Shown: positions 9,940 through 21,954 of the stretch, piece after piece
Layout of the letters: every line of letters starts with the position of its first letter
How positions within the stretch are numbered: position 1 is the stretch's first letter
From: Lepidostoma basale
Taxonomy: Eukaryota > Arthropoda > Insecta > Trichoptera > Lepidostomatidae
Reading direction: 5' to 3'
DNA: 64,000 nt
NCBI GenBank assembly: GCA_022606425.2
Contig: JAHDVF020001374.1
Coordinates: 186,001 to 250,000, forward strand
The notes under the pieces: model-generated
Seen by the model: only the letters and a program-made list of their open reading frames with translations
Database searches by the model: none
Told to the model about the DNA's origin: nothing
Translations under genes and position numbers: made by a program

Positions 9940-11520
9940 TTATAAAAATATTTTGATTTACCGTATTAAATACTGTATTAATCCTTTAAAACTCAATGGA
10001 TTTCCCTTGTCCCAGCAGTGTTTTTGGACTGCAAGAAACGTTTAAAATTTCTTTAAATATTTCAATGTGCTTAATCTGTTATTTTATTTTCAAAAGATAA
10101 CATTTAAAAACCTGCAGTTCCTCTGGACTATTAAAGAAAGAGGGATTGATTATTAGAAAGAAAAAAATATTATTTCAAATATATGAATACTGCACTTTGT
10201 TAACTTGATAAGACTAAGCCTTAAGCCTCGCCGATTGCTTTGCTTAGTGCTAAGCTGTCTGATATATTTCCTCTTTACAGTCACGTAGAGGGCGCGATGC
10301 GTGCAGTGTGACCATCGCGATAGTATGTCGTCCGTTGGTTTGCTAGATTGCAGCGTAGCTAAGCCCTAAGCACCAAGCAAGGCTACTTTCTATGTGGTCG
10401 AAGCCTAATAAACACGTTTATACATGTGTGTGTGCATTAAAAACAAGGAAACTCTCTAACCAAGTCTGACGTTCATAAGAAATTTTAAATTAGTTTTTTT
10501 AAACAATCTATTTACCGAAATCTCTCAATGGTAGTTAATTTTAAATAAAAATAAAATAAACCGATGTTTTTTTTAAGAACTACTTTAACATTTGTCTTTA
10601 TTTCGATAGTTTTCCAATCTGTCGATGTCAGCAAGCCTGGCGAAACCGATCGCTATCGAAATAAAGATAAAAGTGAAATTAGTCTTAAAAAAACTAACTT
10701 TTTGTTAGGTTTAACCGCTTTATGCTTAAAAACTTTAAATATATTCATGCTTGTAAACTATTTAATAAGAACGTAACACTGTAAACACGTTTATACGAGT
10801 ATTTCCAGAGTTTTAAGGGATTAATATTTAAGATTTCAAGTCAAATTGAAACGTTATATCTTCGATCTAACTATATAAAAAAAATATCGCTTCAGTTGGC
10901 GATTGACCCTGATTCTAAGTATATATCCTTTTAAATAAATCACAGAAATCTAGTTTAGAGTCACCCTATATGTATTTTGAATGTTTGTTTGGAATAACAC
11001 CTTCATATTACACTGTTAAAAATATAAAATTGTAGATGACTTGTATACAAGCAATTTATAAATGTATAATTGTTCTATTTAAGCTGAAATTACATATCAG
11101 ATAGTTGTGCTTGAAAAATACATATCAAATTAATTATAGAATATTATCTATAAAGTATAATATATATACAATATACACGTTAGATGTTTTATGGATCTAG
11201 TTATTACTAGTGTTTTCACTATCTTTAAATATGGAATACTACGCCTTGTAAATATACTATTACGTGTATTAGAAGATATGTCAAAAATTATGAATGAAAT
11301 TTAAAAAAAAAGCTTTAGATGAATTTGTCAATTAGCTATTTTGGCTTGGTGTTCATATTGATAATTCTTAATATATAATATATGCATATACATATATATT
11401 GAATAATTTATACATATCAAAGTAAATTCGTGTATATATTGTAGAATTTCGAATTCTTACAATATTTGTATTAAAATATTGGTAATGCGCTGTTTTAAAC
11501 GTATGTTTCTTACAACATTT
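9940..11520. other. ChAT downstream region, no gene seen
   Basis: AT-rich. The only structure I see is an imperfect inverted pair at about 10205-10400 (TAAGCCTCGCCGATTGCTTT against CTAAGCACCAAGCAAGGCTA) around a GC-richer core, probably another MITE. The ORFs here have no recognisable content. Confidence 0.5.
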
Positions 11521-11524
11521 TGAA

Positions 11525-11970
11525 TGTATACAAATATTTGTAGACGAATACTGGATTTTACCCATTGCGGGTAAAATCAATCAATTACCCACTGGTCCAA
11601 GTTAAAAAATGGCATATAAATTGGAGTGACATCTCCAGGCATCTAGCAATACGTTAATGGCGGTAGCCTTTCAAATTGCGCTAATAAAAAGATCTTCTGC
11701 TTAATGCTTAAATCCAATCTTCATAGATGGCGCTAGTGTGTAGATTGAAACTAACATGTGAAGTTTGGTGTCACATATTAACATATATACAACTTCCAAA
11801 AATTTGTCAGACATGGTGGTCGTAAGAAGTATGGAATGGGGAATGTTGTATTACATAAAGCGTGCGCTTAACCCAACCAATGACAGGTCATAAGTCCTGT
11901 CAACACCTCGATCGCTATATTCTGTTTCCAATTTGCATCTTCGTCTCTATTGAGATACAATTAATCCTTG
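11525..11970. mobile_element. CTCAATAGAGACG-family MITE
   Basis: Starts GTATACAAATATTTGTAGAC, TTTTACCCATTGCGGGT and ends CGTCTCTATTGAGATACAAT, with CCAATGACAGGTCATAAGTC inside. Five members occur in the window. LINE-C begins at its right end. Confidence 0.7.
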
Positions 11971-11974
11971 TATG

Positions 11975-12485
11975 TTTCTTACTTACTTACTTCATATGGC
12001 CATACAACTCTTGAAGAGTTTTAGCCTCCTTGCTGATTTTTCGCCAAGCTTTTGATCCTGCGCCTTTTGTTCCCAGCAGTCCGATTCGCCCAACCTAGCC
12101 AGATCAGCCAGAACATTGTCCATTAGGTGCTGTCGAGGCATTCCTAGAGGTCTTACTCCAGTCGGTCTAGACGCATAAAGGGTCTTGATTGCTCTGGTCT
12201 CTTCGGCTCGGCATACGTGCCCAATCCATGCTAGGCGACCGGCTCTCACGGTACTCGTTATAAGGGGCTGCTGGGTCATCGTACGGATCTTTTGGTTGGT
12301 CTATGCTTCGAAGTTTCCGCTGCAACACCAGGTCTGGGTCCCAGGATAATTCTTAGTATTCTATTCTCAAACCAGTATATCTTTTTTTGTTCTTTTAGAG
12401 TCATTGTCCATGACTCAGAACCATATGTCACCATTGGCTTGATGATGGTGTTATAAACGTTTGTTTCAAACTGTTTATAATTCAT
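11975..12485 (-). mobile_element. LINE-C 3' end
   Basis: Two antisense frames, offset by one shift near 12278, read MVTYGSESWTMTLKEQ...NRILRIILGPR and RAGRLAWIGHVCR...GMPRQHLMDNV, the LINE C-terminal signature. The 3' tail is AAGTAAGTAAG. A different family from LINE-A. 5'-truncated. Confidence 0.8.
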
Positions 12486-12767
12486 TAATAAATTCTACAA
12501 AGAACAAGAATCTTGAAACAATCTGTTAAAAATTAACACATTTATTTTATCAACTGTAAAACAGTGTTTCACATAATATCGATTGGAGTTTTATTAAATT
12601 GTTTAGAATGCAATACAATATATCTTAAAACAATTTAATATTTTGTTTACTCATACAAATTGAATATACTAGATAAAAAAAAAATATCCAACTATACTAA
12701 ATACACACCTCTACTGTTGCTTAACTTATTTCGTAAAACACGAAACTTCGCCAATTATATTATTATA

Positions 12768-12900
12768 TAATCCTTGGCTCCTGATCCAGTGGACTTGGGT
12801 TCAAGCCTAGATATGACCAGATTCCTTCTTCATAATAATGAGCAATTTTTGTTCTATATTTACTATTGTCTACTTAGAGTGGAGATTATACACTAATACC
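12768..12900 (+). mobile_element. tRNA-like SINE (SINE-2)
   Basis: TTGGCTCCTGATCCAGTGGACTTGGGTTCAAGCCTAG carries a box-B-like GGGTTCAAGCC, followed by a family tail (CTTCATAATAATGAGCA). Inverted copies at 24130 and 25567 carry the fuller head with box-A-like TGGTCTAGGGG. Not a functional tRNA: no acceptor stem. Confidence 0.7.
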
Positions 12901-12929
12901 ATTGATTTAAATCCTTGGTGTTAGTTATT

Positions 12930-13130
12930 TTTTGCTAGTGAAGCACCATCTGCTCCCAAACACTAGAGATGTTGCACAGCGCAGAGAACTCCCAATAACA
13001 ATTCTCACAACACTTATTGCGTCAACCTACAATGCGTTTGACGAGGACCTCGCCGTAAAGGATGTGTTTAAGAATTCTACGATCTTCTATGCGTATTACA
13101 TGTCTAATCCAACGTAATCTGGTCTTAGTT
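12930..13130 (-). mobile_element. LINE fragment
   Basis: The antisense strand reads approximately TRLRWIRHVIRIEDRRILKH then ILYGEVLVKR, resembling the L-R-W-x-G-H-V-x-R-M block of LINE C-termini. Short and decayed. Confidence 0.55.
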
Positions 13131-13284
13131 AATAAGTCCTCAATGTGCTTGCAGTCTGAACGCTGTTTCGTCAATGATAACATTATATAATTATATTATA
13201 ATTACATATAAATACACTTGAAATGTATAAATGTGATAGAAAAATAATATTTTATTAATAGGTATGAAGAAACGATAGTTTTTA

Positions 13285-13480
13285 GGGAGTTTTATTATAG
13301 TATTTATGCATGACATGTTTCGCCCTTCATTATCAAATGTAGTGTATCAAATGTATGCTTTAGAAGGGCGAAACACGTCATACATAAATATTATAATAAC
13401 TCTTTGAAAACAATCGTCTTTTCATATTTAATATAAAGTTTTACATCATTGTTCAAGAAACAATAAATAAATAATATTTT
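13285..13480. mobile_element. AAACAGACG MITE-like element
   Basis: GCATGACATGTTTCGCCC and AGAAGGGCGAAACACGTCAT form an inverted pair around TTATCAAATG, followed by TTTCATATTTAATATAAAG and CAAGAAACAATAAATAA. Confidence 0.7.
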
Positions 13481-14156
13481 CTATACTTTATTCTGGTACT
13501 GGGCGTGATACAAGTCCATGCCCATAATATAAAGTGAGAAAGATATTATTTGACTGAATCTGTTCATTCAGTTGATTTATTATTATACGTTAAAGATATT
13601 CACTAAGAAATTTCTCAGAGATTACGATTGTAAAAAATGGTTACATAATATTACATGGATATTCGTCCAAAGATACTAATTAATTAAAAAGAAAGAAGAA
13701 ATTATTTTAAAAAAAAAGTATTATCTTTATCCAGACACATTAACCGTAACCTCTGACTGCCTCTGAGATATAACAGTTTCCAAAACACGAGCTGATTGCC
13801 ACGGAGAGCTTCTAATGCAAGATTACGATGAAATAAAAGCAATAAAAATTATCTCGCGATTTATTAATAGTTTTGTAAACGGATACTCTGCAGACACAAT
13901 GAAAACATACCTCCATTTCGTGACATGTATCCTAATTACAGCGTGGGTGGATACACATTATTGTTTATATTATGACTGTGTTTAGTTTAAAAGGTTTGAC
14001 CCATAAATATACGTTTATCTTGCAGCGTTTCATAAAAAAACACAATTTGCAAATTAGTATAACGCGTTAAAGAGACGAAACAGCAGAACAACGATACATT
14101 TTAAAATTAAATGTTTAAATTCGAAACATATCACAAATTATTTTTATGGGTTTGTC

Positions 14157-14684
14157 TACTTCTTATTTTTGTACTGTCACACCTCCGTGGTGCATAGGGC
14201 CCCAAGGAACCTTCTCCACCCGACTCTATCGCATGCCTGATGCCTTACATCATCATAAGTGAGGCATGCTGCTTTAACCTCGTCCTGCGGGGTTCTTCTC
14301 CAGGTGGCTCTAGGTCTGCCTCGCTTCCTTTTTCACCCCACAGGGGACCAGTCTAGTACGCCCTGAGCGATGCAGGCTGAGTTGCGTCTCAGAGTGTGAC
14401 TGATACATAGCCATTTGCGTCTAGCGACTTGTTCTCTAATTGGCTTTTCGCCTGCCAAGGGGAGCTTTCGCAACGCTTCGCCCAGTTTGGCGTTCCAGTA
14501 TCGAGAAAGCTCAAGCTCCAAATATTCAGAAGAAGAGTTAAAATCGTACTGCTGTACGGATGAAAGACTTGGAAATCTACCGCGGGCGTTTTTGGAAAAC
14601 TCCAGGTGTTTATAAATAGGTGCCTTCGCTCAATATTCAAGTTCTATTGGCCCCAAACAGTGTCAAATGCCGTTCACTGGACCG
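14157..14684 (-). mobile_element. LINE-N copy with 5' inversion and 10-bp target-site duplication
   Basis: 14157-14454 is antisense 3' LINE sequence (inverted SRYWNAK-type tail, RRKWLCISHTLRR). 14455-14684 is the adjoining upstream segment in the opposite, sense direction (KLKLQIFRRRVKIVLLYG, STAGVFGKLQVFINRCLR). The copy at 46910-47455 has both parts collinear, so this one was inverted at 14454/14455. TGGGTTTGTC at 14147-14156 and 14685-14694 is the target duplication. Confidence 0.88.
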
Positions 14685-14949
14685 TGGGTTTGTCAGGTTG
14701 GAAATTGTATAACAGATTCTAATACCATAGATTTGAATCATTTTATTTAATCAAGTATTTACAAATTGGAATGTGCTTAAATATACAAAACTATTTAATG
14801 TATTATTTAATTGATAGACTATATTGATCTGATAACGAACGTTGCATAACATGGGTTAATAACTAGTAACACCTATATTACTGACCACTGTGAATTTTAT
14901 TGTACTCTTCTTGTTGCAAATATACATATATTATGTTTTTTTTAAACTT

Positions 14950-15057
14950 AAGTCCCGCGGGGGACGGGCCTAGGGAGTGCACGAGTGAAGCTGACGAAAG
15001 GCGCCGCTTCGCCTAACAGCTTCGGGTAGGCGGAGGGAGCCCTCTATGGCTCGCCCT
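14950..15057. other. GC-rich islet of unknown origin
   Basis: About 108 bases (GTCCCGCGGGGGACGGGCCT ... GCTTCGGGTAGGCGGAGGGA) stand out from the AT-rich surroundings and contain two short hairpins. No open frame or RNA family is recognised. It may be a repeat fragment. Confidence 0.4.
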
Positions 15058-16900
15058 TATAATAAAAAGATACTCTGCATTATATTTATCTTTACAGATA
15101 ACATTTAATGTAAAGGGATATAGAAACTCGCTATGTTTTTATAGTTCTTAATGACATGCCTTTGTTGATGACATGACCCTGTTCATGATTTATTTGCTAA
15201 TTTTTAATATTTAATTTGTTATTTCTTGTACAATGATTGAAATCTCCATATAAAATAATTGTTACGAATTAAAACGTTTGTTTTATACAAATATTGTTAT
15301 ACCGTATATGAAATATGATAATGCCTTAGACCGGAGAAACATGTCATTCACATAATATGAAATAAAACTTCTTGAAAACAGACGTTTTCATTCGTATTAA
15401 TTATTTAATATGTTGTACATTGTACATTCATCGATATCCTATACACAACATAAAAAATGTATATATAATTATCATGTTTATAAAAAATGTTAATTACATT
15501 TAAAATCTGGAAAATTTACCCCTGTTTGACAACTGTGTATTTTATATTGATAATGTTTGTTTTTTTTCTAATGAAATATGCAAGAACAATTGTATTTTTA
15601 AACCAAAATGTCATTTTTAATTATATCATACCACATATTATAAATATGTATGCAATTGCGTTTAATTTTGCAATTAAAAAAATCAATATTCAAAAGAATT
15701 CAAATGAATATATTTACATTAGTTATATGATAACTATTTGATGTTATAAGTACTAAGTACAGATTATTAATGTTTATCTCTTGCTTACAATAAGCGATAT
15801 CTTATATATAAAAGGCTTTATAAAACAAATGCATATCAAATATTCAAAAAGTACCTATTTATAAATAAACTCAAAACATATCAATTTTAGCCTTTAAATT
15901 ATTTATTGTTATATCATTAGGAAGTAGAGCTTAAAATGTGTGCTTATATTTACTATTGAAATTAAATTATTTATAAAAATAGCTTACCTTTCGCGGGTTT
16001 ACATATCTATTGGAATTTGATTCCTAATTTGTTGTGTGTTATATGTCTTTAAAAAATTTTTAATTGAAAATTAACTGCATCTTTTTATTGCAATAATTCA
16101 TTGGTGAAAAAAAATATGTGATATAATAGATTTCACTGTTGGCTATAATGTTATTTTTGGTATTTTGGGTAAACTCGTGCAACTTATTAATAATTACCAT
16201 GAAAATGGAGACTGCGACGATCTCCGAACATCGGTTGAGAACGAAAAGTTACACGGATAAACCAAAAATCCAATAAAAAAAAGACATGTAATGTTATACT
16301 TATTTTCAAACGACTTAGTGAAAAGTTATCATTATGAAATCCATATTATTTCATAAAAGATATTTGTTGAATGCAGATTAAATATATGCATATAAAATAT
16401 ATTCATACCAATTTAATCTTTACAATTATATGTATGCTTTATGAAAAAAAATATGTTTCTTGTCAATTTATAACTCAATGTAAAAAAAACTAGACCCTTA
16501 AATGTTGTACCTATATATTATATTATAATATATAAATTAAATTGTAATATTATCAAGATTATATACTTGAATTAAAGTAGATTAATTATAACGAAATTCA
16601 AACATATCAATGAATTGGATACATATCAATCAAGAATATGAAAACATATCATTAGATTATAAGAGTTGTAGGTGCTTTATATATGAACATATCTTATGTA
16701 CGTATAAATTGTAGGAATATTTATACAATTTTGAAACTTGTTAAAATATACAAATACATTATGAAGGATTTATTAATGTAAAAATCTATTTACAAATATT
16801 ATACTTTTATATTATATTAATTATACAAAAATTTGTTAAAAAAGCATTTTATTGCTATTTGATTAACTCGAAATTACTAGGTTTATCTGCTGTATTATTA
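15058..16900. other. AT-rich stretch, little structure
   Basis: Contains a partial AAACAGACG MITE around 15315-15415 and a degraded CGACGTTTCGG-type hairpin at 16145-16275 (GAGACTGCGACGATCTCCGA). Otherwise low-complexity AT sequence. The 84-codon frame at 15487-15741 is Ile/Phe/Lys-rich and has no recognisable domain. Confidence 0.5.
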
Positions 16901-16904
16901 TTGT

Positions 16905-17590
16905 GAATTGAAATTTCTTTGCAACATTAGCGTGAATGGTGAAAATTTGGAGCAAGTAGATGAGTTCGTGTATTTAGGTAGTATGTTTACAGTAGAGAGG
17001 GATATCGAAAGAAGGGTTGGGGCAGGCAACAAAGTGAATGGTGCAATTAAAGTTGTCATCGCAAACCTATCCAAAAAAGCTAGAATGGCAGTGCACAATG
17101 GTGTTCTTCTACCGACCCTTATGTATGGAAGCGAAGCATGGAACTGGCAAAAGAAGGATGAAAGTAGAATAAATGCAGTAGAAATGAGATCTCTTAGACG
17201 AACGTGTGGATACTCTGTGTATGATAGAGAGTCGAATGAAAATATAAGAAGTAAACGGGGTGCGAATGATGGTGTTATAAATAAAATAATGAAAGGATCG
17301 TTAAGATTGTTTGGACATATGGAAAGAATGAATGAACAAATAATGGTAAAAAAAAATTATATGTTAACGGTGTAAATGGAACCAGAAAAAGAGGAAGACC
17401 GAGGAAAACGTGGCACGATCAAATAAATCAAATATTGAATGTCGGCCATGTGAGGAGTCAGAGAAATCGACGCGCGTGCATGACACGATGTATGAATGTT
17501 GAGGAAGCGAGAGAAATATGTCAGGAAAGAAAAGTGTGGCAGTCCATTCTTTCTGCCTACCCCTTCGAGGAGACGGCGTGATGATTAGTT
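16905..17590 (+). mobile_element. LINE-A copy, one of the longest
   Basis: The frame 16908-17375 reads [55 protein letters not shown] and [16 protein letters not shown] frameshift near 17355 moves the [13 protein letters not shown]...SAYPFEETA part to another frame. Ends GGCGTGATGATTAGTTAGTT. It extends about 170 bases further 5' than the copy at 6369. Confidence 0.88.
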
Positions 17591-17740
17591 AGTTAGTTAC
17601 TTAGTTTCATTATTTAACTAATGTATTAGACAAATGTCCGGATCGTCCAGCTGACGACATTATTTTTATTTGTTATTTTTATTTCTTATTTTATTTTATA
17701 TCATTGTATTATGTATAATTTGTTTTAGATTTATTTTGTA

Positions 17741-17924
17741 GACGATCAAAGTGTGCGCGGGAGATGCCTATTGGTGGCGATGAGGTTTGCAACCCATCAC
17801 ACCGCGTCTCTCGCGGGGGCGAAAGGAGAAGGATGGAGTGCCGCACTCGATGAAAGTGTGGCAGTCCATTCTTTCTGCCTACCCTCTCGGGGAGACGTCG
17901 TGATGGTTAGTTTGTTAGTTAGTT
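17741..17924 (+). mobile_element. SINE-3: unknown head fused to LINE-A 3' tail
   Basis: A head of about 110 bases (GACGATCAAAGTGTGCGCGG, GGTTTGCAACCCATCACACC, GGAGAAGGATGGAGTGCCGC) is followed by AAAGTGTGGCAGTCCATTCT through GACGTCGTGATGGTTAGTTT, the last roughly 65 bases of LINE-A including its tail. Copies at 29319-29480 and 49141-49316 share the same junction. The head has a box-B-like GGTTCGCAACCC but no clear box A. Confidence 0.8.
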
Positions 17925-18137
17925 TTATTAAACAGTTAACATTTTTACGTGAAATGAAATATTTCAAATTGAACAGTTTATTTGCTGCTTTTTTTTCAAT
18001 CTAACAAATTATTGAAAATGTAGACGATGTCAGACATTGTCATAGATTTATGTGTGATAACCAAGAACTAAAACAATTATTTATTTAAAAGATTTAAAAT
18101 TTTAATATCTATATTCAAATGTGTTATATGTACAAAT

Positions 18138-18496
18138 TAAGTACCACTAGTTTCACAAACAGCAAATGATAAATCATTCTTATTTAACACGTAGTTATAT
18201 TTGTTATTAAAAATAAATGCTAAAACTTAAAATAATAGTAATTGATTTGTCAGGAATGCTGTATCTGATTAATTACCACTAATTTCACAAGCAGCAAATG
18301 ATAAATCATTCTTATTTATCTATACACGTAGTTATATTTGTTATTAAAAATAAATGCTAAAACTGAAAATAATAGTAATTGATTTGTCAGGAATGGTGTG
18401 TCTGATTAAGTACCACTAATTTCACAAACAGCAAATGATAAATCATTCTTATTTATCTATACACGTAGCTATATTTGTTATTAAAAATAAATGCTC
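18138..18496 (+). repeat. Minisatellite, about 132-137 bp unit, 2.6 copies
   Basis: Units begin at 18138, 18270 and 18407 with TAAKTACCACTARTTTCACA, and contain AGCAAATGATAAATCATTCT and GATTTGTCAGGAATG. Units are over 90 per cent alike by eye. The first lacks the TTTATCTAT found before ACACGTAG in the others. Confidence 0.92.
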
Positions 18497-18744
18497 GAAT
18501 ATGTATAATCTTGTTGCGTTATGATAATATACTCGTATTACATATACGTGGCGCCTGAGAGAGATTGAATGCATGAAGAATAATTAGAAAAATATATATG
18601 GTCGTGCGTAGGTACTAGTAAAAGGTTAATAAGGTTGTAGAACACATGGCACTAATTTTTTTTAAATATTGTGTTGTAGTAGGGACATTAGAATTAAACA
18701 CTTCAATTTTCGTATTTATATATTGTGTTAATTCTTGATCTGAT

Positions 18745-19391
18745 TAGTTAGTTAGAAAGTTTCAATCCTGGGATTGGTTTGCAGCAATTTCTTCTATTCT
18801 TCTCTTCCATTCTTCGTAGTCTTGTGCGGCTCTTTTGAAATCTGCATATGATGAGCAGCGCACGTCCATCAACAGGTCCTCCAGGTACTCTCGGCGTGGG
18901 CGTCCCCTATAGTTTGTCTCCTCGGTCATACCCTCCATTATGGCATGCAAGAAACCTGCTTGACGTATTACACGGCCGATCCATCTTGCACGCCTTTCGG
19001 ACAAGGTCCTGAGCAGGTGCTTTTCTCCTTCGATTCCTTGAAGAACTTCCTCATTCGTGATGTGGTCTCTCCAGGAAATTCCTAACAGTCTTCTATAAGA
19101 CCACATCTCAAAAGCCTCTAGTCTCCGCTTATCTCTTTCGGATAGACACCATGTCTTGCAGCCGTACATCAAGAAACTCCGTACATAGGTCTTGATGAGG
19201 AGTATTCTCAGTTTTTGGTCTATATTATTTGATTCTATTATTTTCGACATTTTATTAAATGCAAGCCTAGCCTGATGTATACGGCTGTCGACCTCGCTCT
19301 TAGACCGACCGTCCCATGTTATTTTGCTCCCGAGGTAGACAAACTCCTTGATGTTCTTTAGTGGAACTCCTGACATCACTACTCTCATCAA
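18745..19391 (-). mobile_element. LINE-D 3' end, 209 codons open
   Basis: The antisense frame 18762-19391 reads NIKEFVYLGSKITWDGRSKS, YVRSFLMYGCKTWCLSERDK, FEMWSYRRLLGISWRDHITN, RARWIGRVIRQ and RGRPRREYLEDLL: RTE-like LINE C-terminus with no interruption. Tail CTAACTAACTAATC. A single-copy family in this window. Confidence 0.9.
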
Positions 19392-19539
19392 TTAAATTAT
19401 GATAAAAAATTATAGTATGCAGTAATAAAATAAATCGAGAAGAAATATGTATTTGTGTTGATTTGCTTAATTCATGGTGAAATATATCACATATAATTGT
19501 TACCCATTTTAGATAGTGAAAAGGGTACTCTTAAATAAT

Positions 19540-19760
19540 ATTTTATTGATGGTTCAGGTATTAGTTTTGTTAAACTCCATTATTAATTTATAATAGTAAA
19601 CACGATTGTTTAGTGGTTTCACTTGGATTTATTTTATATAAATTATATCAATTGTGGCAAATTTGTTGCGCCTTGCGAGAGCATTCTCAAACTGATAAAA
19701 ATTTATATAAGTTAAATCCAAGTAAAACCACTAAACAATCGTGTTTACTTTTATAAATTT
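19540..19760. mobile_element. Fold-back element (AACACGATTGTTTAGTGG type)
   Basis: TAAACACGATTGTTTAGTGG at 19599 is inverted as CCACTAAACAATCGTGTTTA at 19726, with inverted ATTTATATAA segments inside and GCCTTGCGAGAGCATTCTC at the centre. A one-armed relative lies at 48228-48385 and a fragment at 60770-60860. Confidence 0.75.
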
Positions 19761-21950
19761 GTAATATTTTTTTTTTTTTTAGAAATTTGCATTTCACAAG
19801 AAGCATATTGAGTTTTTTATATTATTTTCTAAATTAAACTCCGTGTTTTTCATAAGATTCTAACAACTTGTTTTATTATAAGTAAACATAAAACAGTATT
19901 TAAATATTTCTTAAATAATTATGAATAACGTTTATTTTCCATAAATTTTATTTTAATTTATTAGAATTACATATTTTATCTGGCTAAAGAATTTGATAAC
20001 GGTTTAGCAAGGCGAAACAAGTCATTTGTTTAAAATTTATCATCTAGAAAATGGACGTTTTTGTAAATATTAATTGAAATATTAATAAGATTGAATAATT
20101 CCATGTTTATAGTTTTACTTGAATATTATAAATTCTGTTGCTGAAAATGTATTTTTTTAAGTAGTAAAAAAACAGTATTTTATATTTATTAAATAAATCG
20201 CAAATTTACAATGATTTTGTTTTTATATATTACCAATTCTTATGAAAAAATGTTGACGATTATACGATGGAGAACAGGAATGTTGGTGAAATTGTTATTA
20301 TAAAAATATTTAAATGTTTTTTTCTGTATGTTTTTGGTATCGTTATTTAATAATTGTATAGAAATTAAGTTGTTCATATTGTATATATTATACGCGTGTA
20401 GCAGCAATACATCTCTCTTTATTTAAGCTATCGGCTAGAACGCCATATAATTCAAATGGAATCTCGCTTATGTACATAGAAAAATACTTGCTTAATACTC
20501 GTGGAATATTGTCTTTTATTGTATAAAATATACCGCCCTTAAATTAAACACTATAAATTAGAAGAGTTAAAAATAAAAATAAAAATAATTACCCTTCACA
20601 GTAGTAACGTTAAGCAGGCCTCTGAGAATCGTCTTGTAGATGAAACGGCTTAGCATTTCAGCTTTGTCTATGTGCAAAATATTATATAATATATCAGAAG
20701 TAGAAATATAAGAACAGTTAAAAAAATCGATTGCATTAATAAATTAATAATTGTTTTGTTTGTAGTTATCTTACCTGTTGAAGCTAACTTTTATTTTAGC
20801 GTATTAAAATAACTTTACAAACAGAAAAAATATGGATCGATGAATCGTTCAAGGGTTCTTAAATCGTTGAGACATTTTGTGCGCCCTTGAGGTGATTACT
20901 TCACGAAAATGGCGCTTTAAAAGTTAGCATTTATTACGAGTATTAATTGTTGACAGACCCACCCATCGAATTTTGAATTTCGAATATTTCAATGTTACGT
21001 GCTTGTTCTATGGCATAAAATGATGAAAGCTATGACCAAACTTATTCTGTTTTGAATTATTTGTAAAATCAATTCCTATAGAAAACAATCACATTGATAG
21101 TATACAAACTTCTTGTAAAAAAAACGTACAATTCTTGTAGCTATTGCATCAGTGACCGGGGTGTGTAAGGGAGAAGCTTTCTATTGTAGAACACATTCGC
21201 ATGAAGTGTTAGCTATCTGTAGTTAGTTATTAGAGTGGTTAAGTTAGTGATTATGTCACATCACTCGTGACGCCCGCACAGTACCTCTTGTCCATATTAC
21301 TAGATATAGGCAAAACGTGCATTGATAAAAATAGATATCTATTGTAAAATACACCGTTCTCATAGTAGCCTGCAATCGGTTATCAATGTTAAAGCGCAAA
21401 TCACCAAGAATTTCACGATGGATGAAAATAGCGTAGATTTATTATTATTATTATTATTTTGTTGAATAGCTCATTACGTCATTGCAGCGCGAGCCAAATC
21501 GATATAAAGGGTTGAAAAAATAGAACTCCGACAGAAATATTAAAAAAATATATCTTTTCATACAATATAACATATCCATGCATTTATCTTATTACTCAAT
21601 AATTTAAATTGTTACCATGTTGATATAAATAATATCTAAATAAAGAAAACGAAAAGGAATACTAAAATTTACGAAGTTCACATTTAACTTAATTACTGAA
21701 ATTTTTAAATAGTTCCAGTGACTTTTTATTAATTTTTGTTTTATTTTAAAAAGACCTACGCAAAATTTTTAATTACCGATAAATTTTATCTTAATATTAT
21801 ATAGACGCTTCCAAAATCATTATACCTTTTTAATTGTTTTTTTAAAACGTTTGTTATTTAGAAGTTTTTTTTTATTAATTATTTTCATTTTTTGCATCAA
21901 AGTGAAAGATGTCACCCACATCTATGATATTTTAATGTTTTTGAAGGTTG
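19761..21950. other. AT-rich stretch, no gene seen
   Basis: A degenerate MITE at about 19975-20085 and an ATT run at 21437-21460. GCGCCCTTGAGGTGATTACT...AAATGGCGCTTTA at about 20882-20922 recurs at 44043-44080 and, inverted, near 37310-37350, so it is a small repeat. Nothing else is recognised. Confidence 0.5.
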
Positions 21951-21954
21951 AAGA

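Noticed and set aside
15487..15741. 84-codon membrane protein
   Set aside because: Composition is Ile/Phe/Lys/Asn-rich as expected of random AT-rich DNA; no start context, splice sites or similarity.
16908..17375. 155-codon host gene
   Set aside because: The same protein recurs in many truncated copies with a simple-repeat tail, so it is a LINE C-terminus.
18138..18496. CRISPR array
   Set aside because: Only 2.6 tandem units with no spacers, in a eukaryotic context; a minisatellite.
18762..19391. 209-codon single-copy gene
   Set aside because: Motifs such as YGCKTW, RRLLGISWRDHITNEEV and RGRPRREYLEDLL are those of RTE-type LINE polyproteins.
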